Position numbers and translations under genes: made by a program
From: Phyllobacteriaceae bacterium
GTDB taxonomy: Bacteria > Pseudomonadota > Alphaproteobacteria > Rhizobiales > Devosiaceae
Length of the DNA stretch: 14,956 bases
Direction: 5' to 3'
NCBI GenBank assembly: GCA_012799265.1
Contig: JAAZLP010000343.1
Location: forward strand, 1 to 14,956
Notes under the pieces: model-generated
What the model was told of the DNA's origin: nothing
What the model saw: the letters and a program-made list of their open reading frames with translations, nothing else
Database searches by the model: none
Shown here: one piece after another, positions 1-6,595 of the stretch
Layout of the letters: each line of letters starts with the position of its first letter
Position numbering within the stretch: the first letter of the stretch is position 1

Positions 1-309
1 GGCGGCGCCGCCAGCCGTTTCAACAAGGCCGATCCATTCGAAAGCGTCTATGAAACACCCGGCTGGCAACGCGCCCGCGCCAATCAGGCCAGTCGCAAGA
101 GTTCCGGCCCGCTGACCATTGAAGGGGAACTCGTCGCCCGTTCAGTCGATCTCGGCGGCCGGTCGAGCGGCTTTGCGCTTGGCGAACGCGTCTTCCATCT
201 CAAGTTCGGCTATGGCGACGTCATCAATATCGAAGGCAACAAGCTGACGATCGATTTCGAAAAGGCCGGGGTGAAGAAGGTCCTCGAGAGCTTTATCAAG
301 AAGAGCTGA
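1..309 (+). CDS. uvrD: UvrD/PcrA-family DNA helicase, C-terminal end (partial)
   Basis: Open frame entering from the left edge, 102 codons plus a TGA stop. Helicases of this superfamily 1 group unwind DNA in nucleotide excision and mismatch repair. Only the tail is present: a polar linker (about residues 1-45 of the fragment) followed by a small C-terminal domain. That domain reads GERVFHLKFGYGDVINIEG and then NKLTIDFEKAGVKKVLESFI, the Tudor-like RNA-polymerase-interacting module found at the end of UvrD/PcrA proteins. The helicase motifs lie outside the window, so activity cannot be judged. The assignment rests on this tail alone, which I recognise well; the choice between the names uvrD and pcrA is conventional. 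The frame is intact up to the stop. The next gene starts 69 bases downstream in the same direction. Confidence 0.8.
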   Translation, partial: GGAASRFNKADPFESVYETPGWQRARANQASRKSSGPLTIEGELVARSVDLGGRSSGFALGERVFHLKFGYGDVINIEGNKLTIDFEKAGVKKVLESFIKKS

Positions 310-334
310 CCGCGAAGGTCGGCGCCCCTTGCAC

Positions 335-363
335 CTGCCCTGATCATCCCCACATCAGGGCAG
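335..363 (+). terminator. Hairpin between uvrD tail and ybjQ-like gene
   Basis: A perfect 10-bp inverted repeat, CTGCCCTGAT (335-344) and ATCAGGGCAG (354-363), with a 9-base loop. There is no T run after it, so it is not a classical intrinsic terminator. Its right arm ends directly against the purine-rich ribosome binding site of the next gene (364-371). It could weaken read-through from uvrD or shield the ribosome binding site; which is inference. Confidence 0.4.
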
Positions 364-378
364 AAGAGGAGCTTTCTC

Positions 379-696
379 ATGATCATCTCGACCACCCCGA
401 CCCTCGAAGGCCGCCCGATCCGGCAATATCTGGGCATCGTCACCGGCGAGGTGATTGTTGGCGCCAATATCTTCAAGGATCTCTTTGCCGGCATCCGAGA
501 CATCGTTGGTGGCCGCGCCGGTGCCTATGAAGGTGCCCTGCGCGATGCCCGCCGGCAGGCCTTTGATGAACTGCGTTACGAGGCCGAGCGTGTTGGCGCT
601 GATGCGGTGGTTGGCGTGGACATCGACTATGAAGTCGTCGGCCAGGGCGGTTCGATGCTGATGGTTTCGATCTCGGGAACCGCGGTGAAGCTGTAA
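379..696 (+). CDS. YbjQ/UPF0145-family small protein
   Basis: A 105-residue cytosolic protein of the YbjQ (UPF0145, 'heavy-metal-binding domain') family; members form pentamer-like rings and their role is not settled. Family marks seen: the opening MIISTTPTLEGRPI, then YLGIVTGEVIVGANIFKD (about residues 14-31), the RGDAR-like helix EGALRDARRQAFDELRYEA (about 51-69) and the closing GADAVVGVDIDYEVVG (about 73-88). Length is normal for the family (about 100-110). The ATG is preceded by AAGAGGAG (364-371) with a 7-base gap, a strong ribosome binding site, so the start is secure. It follows the helicase gene on the same strand but the hairpin at 335-363 lies between. No cysteine or histidine cluster is visible, so metal binding should not be assumed from the family name. 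Confidence 0.88.
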   Translation: MIISTTPTLEGRPIRQYLGIVTGEVIVGANIFKDLFAGIRDIVGGRAGAYEGALRDARRQAFDELRYEAERVGADAVVGVDIDYEVVGQGGSMLMVSISGTAVKL

Positions 697-697
697 A

Positions 698-710
698 GGT
701 CACGTTGACC
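698..710. promoter_or_regulatory. Short dyad GGTCA-CGT-TGACC upstream of the GGDEF gene
   Basis: A 13-base symmetric element (5-base arms, 3-base centre) immediately after the ybjQ-like stop codon and about 106 bases before the diguanylate cyclase start. The right arm includes TTGACC (705-710), which resembles a -35 hexamer, but I see no convincing -10 at 16-18 bases beyond it. It could be an operator for the cyclase gene or chance; low confidence. Confidence 0.25.
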
Positions 711-816
711 AAGTCGATAGCAAGTTCGACATCCGCATTTATTTCAAAGCCGGATTCATCTTTGCTTATGTTTGCAATGGAATGGTCGGCTGATCAGTTT
801 CGGCCAGTGATCGCCT

Positions 817-2550
817 ATGCGTATTCAGACACTTCAGAGAATCGGCGGACTACTCGCCGGGTTGTCGTGCCTGATGCTCGGCGGCTGGATCATCCTCTCC
901 AACTATGAGGCCTATCACCGGTTCGACCTCGGTGCGCACAGCTATAAGCGCCTGACGGCGGCCTTCGCCGCGGCGAATGCGATTTCATCGGAACGCGGTC
1001 CGTCCAATAGCGCAATGGGCGCCACGCCCGACAACAATGAACTCGCCATGGCGGCGCTTGAAGAAAAGCGCGATGCCACCGACGAGATCGTGGAAAGTCT
1101 GCTCGCCCACTTCGCTGACGAGCTGAGCGAAGATGCCAGCCTTCGGCTGGAGCTGACAGCCCTGATGAATGCTCTCAGTGCTGGTCGGTCCGCTGTCGAC
1201 GCTGTAGCGGCCCTGCCGACCGCAGAGCGGCAGGGACAGCCCATCACAAGCGCCATTGAATCGATGTTCGCTGCGGCCGATCAGGCCATCCGCCTTCGCG
1301 ATCACCTGGCGCAGGTCGTTATCGCAGATGCCCCCCAGATCAGCACTGAAATCGTCGTAGCCACCACCGCCAGCGATTTGCGCGAGTTCGAAGGACGGCT
1401 TGGCTCCTATGTCGTGATGATGCTCACCTCAGGCGTCATCGAAGACGTCCGTCACCGTCAGAACTACACCCATACCCGCGTCCGCCTGTCGGTATTGCGC
1501 GATCTCCTGACCACCTATACCCGCGCCTATTTCAACAGTCCGTCGATCGAGGCAGTGCTCGCCAGGGTGGAGGAAGACTATTTCGACGCCGCGCTCGGCT
1601 ATGTTGAAGAGGTCGCGTTGCGCCATGGGCCGGACAATTCCATGAGCGCAGGGGAATTTACGGCCGCCTATATTCCGATGATGGCCTCGTCCGAGCAGTT
1701 GCGTGAAGCGGTGACCAAGGCGGCAGAGGCGCGCCTTGTAGACCTGCGCGACAGCTCACTGCGAACGGTGGTTATCGCGGCCCTGCTGACGCTTTTTGCC
1801 CTATTGGTGCTGATTTGCGTGGCGGTGCTCTTCAGCACCCGGCTTTTTGCGCCGCTGCTGACCCTCAGCGATCAGGTCAACATTCTCGCAGGCGGTGACC
1901 TTGAAGATCCCCCTGAACAGCCTCCTCCAAGCCGGGAAGTGGCCCAGATGTTCGCCAGCCTTGGCGCCTTGCGGCGCCAGATGCGCGAAAAGCAGCGTCT
2001 GGAACGGGACCAGCTGGCGCTGACGGAAAAGCTGCAGACGCTGGCGCAGACCGACATGCTGACCGGCCTGCCGAACCGCCGCGCTATCACCGATCGCGCC
2101 CGCGACATTCTCCGCACGGCCGACCGGCGCAATGAGCCGGTCGGCGTCATCATGCTCGATATCGACCACTTCAAGCGCATCAACGACAATTTCGGCCACG
2201 ACATGGGCGACATGGTTCTGCAGCTGGTCGCCCGGACCCTGCCCCCGATCCTGCGCGCCAACGATGTTTTCGGTCGCTACGGCGGCGAAGAATTTCTCGC
2301 CATCGTGCCCAACGCCACGGATCAGAACGTCGTCGCCATTGCCGAAAAGCTTCGCCAGGCGCTGGAAAAGATCGAGACCGGCAAGGACTTCAAGGTGACC
2401 GGTAGTTTTGGGCTCGGCATTCGCGACGCCGGGTCCCAGATGAGCTGGGAGAACCTCGTCTCCATTGCCGACCGTCAGCTCTATCGGGCCAAGAGCGATG
2501 GCCGTAACCGCGTGAGCGGTCCGGGGCAGCTGCCGCCTGAAGCTGCCTGA
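817..2550 (+). CDS. Membrane-bound GGDEF diguanylate cyclase with periplasmic sensor region
   Basis: A 577-residue inner-membrane protein predicted to make cyclic di-GMP from two GTP. Layout: transmembrane helix at about 9-29; a long, mostly helical periplasmic region (30-315) with SSERGPSN at 57-64, reminiscent of NIT-type and other helical-bundle sensors; second transmembrane helix at about 317-340; HAMP-like segment from about 341; coiled linker at about 385-410; GGDEF domain from about 411 (TDMLTGLPNRR) to about 570. The active site is intact: LDIDHFKRIND with D448/D450 region for metal, GGEEF at 489-493, and the inhibitory RxxD (RAND, 480-483) exactly five residues before GGEEF, so product feedback is expected. 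No EAL domain. The ATG at 817 has only a weak ribosome binding site but gives a proper N-terminal membrane helix. The ligand is unknown; the NIT comparison is inference. Confidence 0.9.
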   Translation: MRIQTLQRIGGLLAGLSCLMLGGWIILSNYEAYHRFDLGAHSYKRLTAAFAAANAISSERGPSNSAMGATPDNNELAMAALEEKRDATDEIVESLLAHFADELSEDASLRLELTALMNALSAGRSAVDAVAALPTAERQGQPITSAIESMFAAADQAIRLRDHLAQVVIADAPQISTEIVVATTASDLREFEGRLGSYVVMMLTSGVIEDVRHRQNYTHTRVRLSVLRDLLTTYTRAYFNSPSIEAVLARVEEDYFDAALGYVEEVALRHGPDNSMSAGEFTAAYIPMMASSEQLREAVTKAAEARLVDLRDSSLRTVVIAALLTLFALLVLICVAVLFSTRLFAPLLTLSDQVNILAGGDLEDPPEQPPPSREVAQMFASLGALRRQMREKQRLERDQLALTEKLQTLAQTDMLTGLPNRRAITDRARDILRTADRRNEPVGVIMLDIDHFKRINDNFGHDMGDMVLQLVARTLPPILRANDVFGRYGGEEFLAIVPNATDQNVVAIAEKLRQALEKIETGKDFKVTGSFGLGIRDAGSQMSWENLVSIADRQLYRAKSDGRNRVSGPGQLPPEAA

Positions 2551-2570
2551 ACACAAAGCGACACAGGCGA

Positions 2571-2576
2571 TTGACC
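2571..2576 (+). promoter_or_regulatory. Possible -35 hexamer upstream of prmA
   Basis: TTGACC lies in the 75-base gap between the cyclase gene and prmA, 49 bases before the prmA ATG. A -10 at 17-19 bases would be the poor match CAACTA/ACTAGG, so this is a weak promoter guess only. Confidence 0.2.
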
Positions 2577-2625
2577 TCGTTCCACTCTTGGCGCAACTAG
2601 GCGGCAATCACAGGAAAGTCCGCAC

Positions 2626-3498
2626 ATGTCCGTCGACCAGCTCTCGTCCACTCCCCTCACCAAGGATCAGGCCTATGCCCTGGTCGACGCCGTGTCCGAA
2701 CGCGACGACCTGGCGCTGACCGCCTCGGCCCACGAAAACGAGGACACAGGCGAGTGGTTTTTCGAAGCCACCTGCGACAGCCCGCCGAACCTTGAAGCGT
2801 TCAGCGAACTCGCGCGTCAGGTCCTCGGCGGCGATGTGAGCTTTTCCGTCGAACCAATTGATCCCGAAATCAACTGGGTCGCAAAATCGCTTGAAGGTCT
2901 GGCACCGGTCATTGCCGGTGGCTTTTACGTCTATGGCAGCCACGAGTCCGGCCCGATCCCTGAAGGCCTGACTCCAATGCGCATTGATGCAGCACAGGCC
3001 TTTGGCACCGGACATCACGAGACGACGACCGGCTGCCTTGAAGCAATCGAAGCCATCCTCAAGACCAAGAGCCCGTCCGCGATGATCGACGTCGGCACCG
3101 GCACGGGCGTTCTGGCAATTGCGCTGGCCAAGCGCACCGGCAAAAAGGTGCTGGCGACCGACATTGATCCCATCGCTGTGACCACGACCGATGAGAATGC
3201 CGTCGACAATGGCGTGCCCGACCTCATCGACTCGCTGGAAGCCACCGGCCTCGACCATCCAGAGATCACAGCACGCGCGCCTTATGATCTGGTCGTCGCC
3301 AATATTCTGGCAGGCCCGCTCACTGAACTCGCGCCGGGCATGGGTACCATCACCGCCCAGGGCGGCACAGCCATTCTGTCGGGCATTCTCAACACCCAGG
3401 CCGATACCGTCATCGCCGCCTATCAGGCAGCAGGTTTTGAGCTGCGCGACCACCTCAAGCGCAAGGACTGGACCACGCTGGTGCTGGAAAAGCAGTAA
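2626..3498 (+). CDS. prmA: Ribosomal protein L11 methyltransferase
   Basis: A 290-residue cytosolic enzyme that uses S-adenosylmethionine to methylate ribosomal protein L11 (trimethylation of lysines and the N-terminus in the known family). Length matches E. coli PrmA (293). The N-terminal substrate-binding part (about 1-100) is followed by the family signature FGTGHHETTTG (126-136), the SAM-binding glycine loop DVGTGTGVLAIAL (155-167), the acidic ribose-binding strand ATDIDPIAV, and NILAGPL (226-232) in the place of the usual catalytic-loop motif. The ATG is preceded by AGGAAAG (2612-2618) with a 7-base gap. The C-terminal WTTLVLEK is also typical. It is separated by 75 bases from the upstream cyclase gene and probably has its own promoter. 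Recognition is secure from the two motifs and length. Confidence 0.95.
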   Translation: MSVDQLSSTPLTKDQAYALVDAVSERDDLALTASAHENEDTGEWFFEATCDSPPNLEAFSELARQVLGGDVSFSVEPIDPEINWVAKSLEGLAPVIAGGFYVYGSHESGPIPEGLTPMRIDAAQAFGTGHHETTTGCLEAIEAILKTKSPSAMIDVGTGTGVLAIALAKRTGKKVLATDIDPIAVTTTDENAVDNGVPDLIDSLEATGLDHPEITARAPYDLVVANILAGPLTELAPGMGTITAQGGTAILSGILNTQADTVIAAYQAAGFELRDHLKRKDWTTLVLEKQ

Positions 3499-3501
3499 TC
3501 T

Positions 3502-3526
3502 GGCAGGGCGGATAGCTGCCTCCGCC
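3502..3526 (+). terminator. GC-rich hairpin just after prmA
   Basis: Starting three bases after the prmA stop, GGCGGA (3507-3512) can pair with TCCGCC (3521-3526) over an 8-base loop; an overlapping alternative pairs GGCAG (3502-3506) with CTGCC (3516-3520). There is no T tract, so its role as a terminator is uncertain. Confidence 0.3.
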
Positions 3527-3555
3527 ATAACGCGACCTATCCAAACCCCCGTACC

Positions 3556-3681
3556 GCCCTCGGGCCTGACCCGAGGGCCAAGCGCCACAGCGCGAAACCC
3601 TGGAGGTCCCACGGGTCGAGCCCGAGGACGGGTCGCGCGTGTGGAGGTTCTGACGATAGGACCCCAGCTCCTGCCGGGGCC
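3556..3681. repeat. Cluster of GC-rich intergenic palindromes
   Basis: The non-coding stretch between prmA and the micro-genes holds three related palindromic units. Unit 1: GCCCTCGGG (3556-3564), loop CCTGA, CCCGAGGGC (3570-3578), a perfect 9-bp stem. Unit 2: GTCC..CGGG (3606-3615), loop TCGAG, CCCG.GGAC (3621-3629), imperfect. Unit 3: ACCCC (3661-3665) against CGGGG (3675-3679), imperfect. Units 1 and 2 share the CTCGGG(N5)CCCGAGG theme. Dispersed short palindromes of this type are common between genes in alphaproteobacterial genomes, so this is most likely a copy of such a non-autonomous repeat family. No open frame here looks coding. Confidence 0.6.
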
Positions 3682-3698
3682 GACATCCACCATGCAGA

Positions 3699-3725
3699 CA
3701 AAAAAATATCCCCGAAGCGGGCTTC
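3699..3725 (-). terminator. Intrinsic terminator of the 43-codon gene
   Basis: On the minus strand, CCCCGAAGC, a 2-base turn and GCTTCGGGG (plus-strand 3710-3729) form a 9-bp GC-rich stem followed by a T-rich run (complement of AAAAAAATAT, 3700-3709). It lies about 32 bases past the stop of the minus-strand gene ending at 3761 and so supports that this short gene is really transcribed. Confidence 0.75.
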
Positions 3726-3760
3726 GGGGACGGGCTTGATCGTCAGCTTGTGCAGCGGCC

Positions 3761-3892
3761 TCAGGGGCGCTTGGTAAGAGCGCCGATCAACTGATGCTGC
3801 ATGCGGAAGCTGACCTGGCGGGAGGCTTCACGGCCGCGGGCGTCAATCAGACCTCCCAGTGCGGTGCGGAAACCAGTCTTGCTCTCGGTCAT
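3761..3892 (-). CDS. 43-residue basic protein of unknown function, paralogue of the neighbouring micro-gene
   Basis: A very short open frame, ATG (3892) to TGA (3761-3763), encoding a basic protein rich in arginine: it starts MTESKTGFRTALGG and ends LIGALTKRP. I do not recognise a named family. Evidence that it is real: GGAG lies 6 bases before the ATG on the minus strand, an intrinsic terminator follows the stop, and the product aligns without gaps to the product of the gene at 4009-4143 (identical at residues 1, 5, 8, 11, 19, 21, 23, 25 and 27, with conservative changes between). The shared pattern K..F..A...[LI][IV][DE].R.R.A.R.V suggests one amphipathic helix with an arginine-rich face. 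No signal peptide or membrane segment. It might bind nucleic acid, membrane or a protein partner; this is not shown by the sequence. Confidence 0.7.
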   Translation of the reverse strand: MTESKTGFRTALGGLIDARGREASRQVSFRMQHQLIGALTKRP

Positions 3893-4008
3893 CTTCTACT
3901 CCATGCGACGGCGATCCATTGCCTGCCGTCACGCTTCCTATAGGCCTTTTATCCTGTCCCGGTTAGGGGCCGGTGGGCAGGCCTGCCATGCCCTTTTTGC
4001 AGAGCGCG

Positions 4009-4143
4009 TTAACGGCCCTTGAAACCATTGAGGCGCGCGCCGTGCTCACGCTCGAACTTGGCGACATAGCGCTCGGCCTGGCGGGTGCGGCCTTCGACGA
4101 TGGCGTCAACTGCGCGCTGGAAGAAATTCTTGTCGTTGCTCAT
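4009..4143 (-). CDS. 44-residue basic protein of unknown function, paralogue of the downstream micro-gene
   Basis: Open frame from ATG (4143) to TAA (4009-4011). The product begins MSNDKNFFQRAVDAIVEG, continues RTRQAERYVAKFEREHGARL and ends NGFKGR: one highly charged, probably helical segment without signal peptide or membrane span. It matches the gene at 3761-3892 without gaps over the first 27 residues (9 identities plus several conservative changes), so the two look like an old tandem duplication. AAGGA sits 10 bases before the ATG on the minus strand; an in-frame ATG at 4152 would be too close to that site, so 4143 is preferred. The two genes are 116 bases apart and no good terminator separates them, so they may share a transcript or have separate promoters. 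Function unknown. Confidence 0.68.
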   Translation of the reverse strand: MSNDKNFFQRAVDAIVEGRTRQAERYVAKFEREHGARLNGFKGR

Positions 4144-4265
4144 CTTTCCCATATCCTTGTTACGACCATAAGATAGTGTTCCTTCCGGCGCGTAGTAGCC
4201 GCCAAAGACTCAAGCCAGCCATGACCGGAGAGCATGACAGTTCCCGCTCTGAGCCAGGATGCACG

Positions 4266-6089
4266 ATGACCAGCACCGAATTTTCTCCCGCTAAGTTCCA
4301 GAGTTTTGAGGAAAAATCCGACCCGAAGCAAGTCGCGCCACGCCTTGCTGCCTTGCGGGCCGCCATGCGGGACGCGCATGTCGACGCCTTCGTCATCCCG
4401 CGGGCCGATGCGCACCGTGGCGAGTCTGTGCCCGCGAGCGAAGCACGCCTGGCTTATATCACCGGCTTTACCGGCTCGGCCGGCATGGCCGTGGTCGGTC
4501 AGGACAAGGCAGGTCTCTTTGTCGATAGCCGCTACACGCTGCAGGCTCCCGCCCAGACCGACACCGATCTCGTCACCGTCCATGAGGTCGGTCAGGGCGG
4601 CGTCAGCCCGGAGATCAAGCTCTATGTCCCCGCTGGAGGCACCCTCGCCTACGACCCCTGGCTGCACACGCCGGGCGAAGTCCGCGACATCACGGAGAAA
4701 CTGGCGGGACATGCCAAGGTCGTTGCGCATGATAATCTTGTCGATGCGATCTGGTCCGATCGCCCCGGCGCGCCGGTAAGCGCCATCGAATTTCTTGGCC
4801 ATAACCGGGCCGGCAAGACCGCGCAGGACAAGATAAGCGACCTGCGCGCCAGCTTGGCATCGGAGAAAGCCGACGCGGCCGTACTGACGCTGCCGGAGTC
4901 GATCTGCTGGCTATTCAACATGCGCGGTCGTGATGTCCCGAACACGCCCTTCGTGCTTGGCTTTGCCATCGTGCCCAGCGAAGGCCTGCCGACGCTCTAT
5001 CTCGACAAGGCCAAGATCACCGCTGACATCACAACGGCACTCGAAGGCATCGCTACGATCGCGGAGGCCACCAGCCTGACGTCCGCCCTCGAAGCACTTG
5101 GCACAGACAAGAAGGCCGTCATCGTCGATCCGCAAAGCGCGCCCGCTGCCGTGGCCGAAACGCTGCGCCAGTCCGGAGCCAGCGTCATCGAGAAGCGCGA
5201 TCCGGTCCTTGGGCCGAAATCGCGCAAGAACGATGCGGAACTCGCTGGCATGCGCGAAGCCCACAAGCTCGATGGCGTCGCGCTGGCAAAGTTCCTGGCT
5301 TGGTTCGATCAGGAAGCGCCCAAGGGTGAGTTGACGGAAATCGGCATTGTCACGGCGCTCGAATCCTTCCGCCGCGAGGAAGAAACTTGCATCGACGCCA
5401 GCTTCGATACGATTTCCGGCGCGGGACCCAACGGCGCTATCGTACACTACCGCGTCACCAACAAGACTGATCGCCGCCTCAATGCCGGCGAACTGATGCT
5501 GGTGGACTCAGGCGCGCAGTACCTCTCCGGCACTACCGACATCACCCGCACGCTCTATACGGGCTCAGCAGGCGCTGAAGAGAAGGACCGTTATACCCGC
5601 GTCCTCAAGGGCATGATTGCCATCTCCATGGCGCGCTTTCCCGCGGGAACCACGGGTGCGCAGATCGACATTCTCGCCCGCCAATATCTCTGGCAGGACG
5701 GCGTCACCTATAACCACGGCACTGGCCACGGCGTCGGCGCCTTCCTTGCTGTGCATGAAGGCCCGGTCGGCATTGCCCCGCGCTATACCACCCCGCTTGA
5801 GCCCGGCAATATCATCAGCAACGAGCCGGGCTTCTACAAGGCCGGTGCCTATGGCATCCGCATCGAGAACCTGATCGTCGTGCAGGAGTCCGAGCGCTTC
5901 CCCGGCTATCTCGAATTCGAAACGCTGACACTGGCGCCAATTGAAACGCGGCTCATCGATCAGTCGCTTCTGACCGAAGCCGAACGGGACTGGCTCAACG
6001 CCTTCCACGCTCGCGTCTGGGAAGAAATCGGCTCGAGGCTCACCGGATCGGTGAAGGAATGGCTGAAACAGGCGACTGCAGCCATCTGA
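4266..6089 (+). CDS. pepP: Xaa-Pro aminopeptidase (aminopeptidase P, long form, M24 family)
   Basis: A 607-residue cytosolic metallopeptidase that removes an N-terminal residue preceding proline. It has the three-part long form seen in eukaryotic XPNPEP1: creatinase-like N domain (about 20-160, with RADAHRGE and ARLAYITGFTGSAG), a second creatinase-like domain (about 165-335), and the M24 'pita-bread' domain with a C-terminal extension. All five metal ligands of the family are visible: D414 (LVDSGAQY), D425 (TTDITR), H488 (HGTGHGVG), E520 (SNEPGF) and E534 (RIENL), plus the active-site histidines H394 and H497. The frame is open from a GTG at 4176, but AGGAT (4256-4260) sits correctly before the ATG at 4266 and the family N-terminus (FQSFEEKSDP) follows soon after, so 4266 is chosen. 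It is divergent from the micro-genes and ends at a strong terminator. The symbol pepP is used for the activity; E. coli PepP is the shorter form. Confidence 0.93.
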   Translation: MTSTEFSPAKFQSFEEKSDPKQVAPRLAALRAAMRDAHVDAFVIPRADAHRGESVPASEARLAYITGFTGSAGMAVVGQDKAGLFVDSRYTLQAPAQTDTDLVTVHEVGQGGVSPEIKLYVPAGGTLAYDPWLHTPGEVRDITEKLAGHAKVVAHDNLVDAIWSDRPGAPVSAIEFLGHNRAGKTAQDKISDLRASLASEKADAAVLTLPESICWLFNMRGRDVPNTPFVLGFAIVPSEGLPTLYLDKAKITADITTALEGIATIAEATSLTSALEALGTDKKAVIVDPQSAPAAVAETLRQSGASVIEKRDPVLGPKSRKNDAELAGMREAHKLDGVALAKFLAWFDQEAPKGELTEIGIVTALESFRREEETCIDASFDTISGAGPNGAIVHYRVTNKTDRRLNAGELMLVDSGAQYLSGTTDITRTLYTGSAGAEEKDRYTRVLKGMIAISMARFPAGTTGAQIDILARQYLWQDGVTYNHGTGHGVGAFLAVHEGPVGIAPRYTTPLEPGNIISNEPGFYKAGAYGIRIENLIVVQESERFPGYLEFETLTLAPIETRLIDQSLLTEAERDWLNAFHARVWEEIGSRLTGSVKEWLKQATAAI

Positions 6090-6092
6090 CGC

Positions 6093-6120
6093 AAAAGGGC
6101 GGCCCTGTGGCCGCCCTTTT
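6093..6120. terminator. Bidirectional intrinsic terminator
   Basis: AAAAGGGCGGCC (6093-6104) and GGCCGCCCTTTT (6109-6120) are perfect complements around the loop CTGT. The A and T ends give a U run in both directions, so it can end pepP transcripts on the plus strand and the ligA-linked operon on the minus strand. It starts 3 bases after the pepP stop and ends 2 bases before the minus-strand stop at 6123. Confidence 0.92.
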
Positions 6121-6122
6121 CT

Positions 6123-6587
6123 TTACCAGGATTGCCTGGCTTCCTCGAAAATCTCGGTCAGCCGATAGGCATAGTCGCCACCCTCGGACGACACATCATC
6201 GATCTTCCACCCACCATCCTCGAATACGAGGTCATAGGTGATGGTGGTCGGGCGATCGAAGTTCTCGAAATAGACATCGACCACGGCCGTCTGGTCGGTA
6301 ATGATCGGCTCGCCCACCCTGAAATTGGTCAGCAGGAAGTCCTGTCCGTCGATATAGGGATCGGCGCTGATGGCGCCCATTTCTCCCGGCGGCGTGTACT
6401 TCTCGTCCTCGGCATAAAGCTGGTTGAGTGCCTTCGAGCGGAAGGGCGAGTCATCCTCGGCGAAATCGCCCGTGAAATAGGGCTCGTAGAACGCGGTGAG
6501 GAGGTCCTCAGGCGTCGCATAGGGCTGAGCCAGAGCCGCTGCCGTTAGAACGACGAAAAGGCTGGAACTGAGAGCAAGCTTGCGCAT
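6123..6587 (-). CDS. Exported DUF3828/NTF2-like protein of unknown function
   Basis: A 154-residue protein with a clear Sec signal peptide: MRKLALSSSLFVVLTAAALA with probable cleavage before QPYAT. The mature part resembles DUF3828 proteins (NTF2-like fold): an early helix with DLLTAFYEPYFTGDF, a central DPYIDGQDFL, and near the end the segment VFEDGGWKIDDVSSEGG, whose W-[KR]-I-D-D motif is typical. Such proteins are periplasmic or secreted and have no established function. The frame extends upstream to 6608, but the ATG at 6587 is chosen because it starts the signal peptide and has GAGGA 5 bases before it. That ribosome binding site overlaps the TGA stop of the upstream gene, so the two are very likely translated from one message. 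Family assignment is from motif memory, moderate confidence. Confidence 0.8.
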   Translation of the reverse strand: MRKLALSSSLFVVLTAAALAQPYATPEDLLTAFYEPYFTGDFAEDDSPFRSKALNQLYAEDEKYTPPGEMGAISADPYIDGQDFLLTNFRVGEPIITDQTAVVDVYFENFDRPTTITYDLVFEDGGWKIDDVSSEGGDYAYRLTEIFEEARQSW

Positions 6588-6595
6588 GGTGGTCC

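Noticed and set aside
2608..3693. A 361-codon minus-strand open frame opposite prmA and the palindrome cluster
   Set aside because: It is antisense to prmA, whose family motifs are certain, and runs through the repeat region; no recognisable protein features.
3499..3760. Possible tRNA, small RNA or IS remnant in the gap after prmA
   Set aside because: No cloverleaf, no transposase fragment and no target duplication is visible; the palindromes and one terminator account for the structure seen.
3975..3999. Plus-strand hairpin GGGCA/TGCCC followed by TTTTT between the two micro-genes
   Set aside because: The stem is only 5 bp with a 9-base loop, and no plus-strand gene ends nearby; probably chance, though it could stop antisense transcripts.
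4176..4265. Upstream GTG or ATG starts (4176, 4221) for the aminopeptidase
   Set aside because: The added residues look unlike the family and have no ribosome binding site, whereas the ATG at 4266 has AGGAT at correct spacing.
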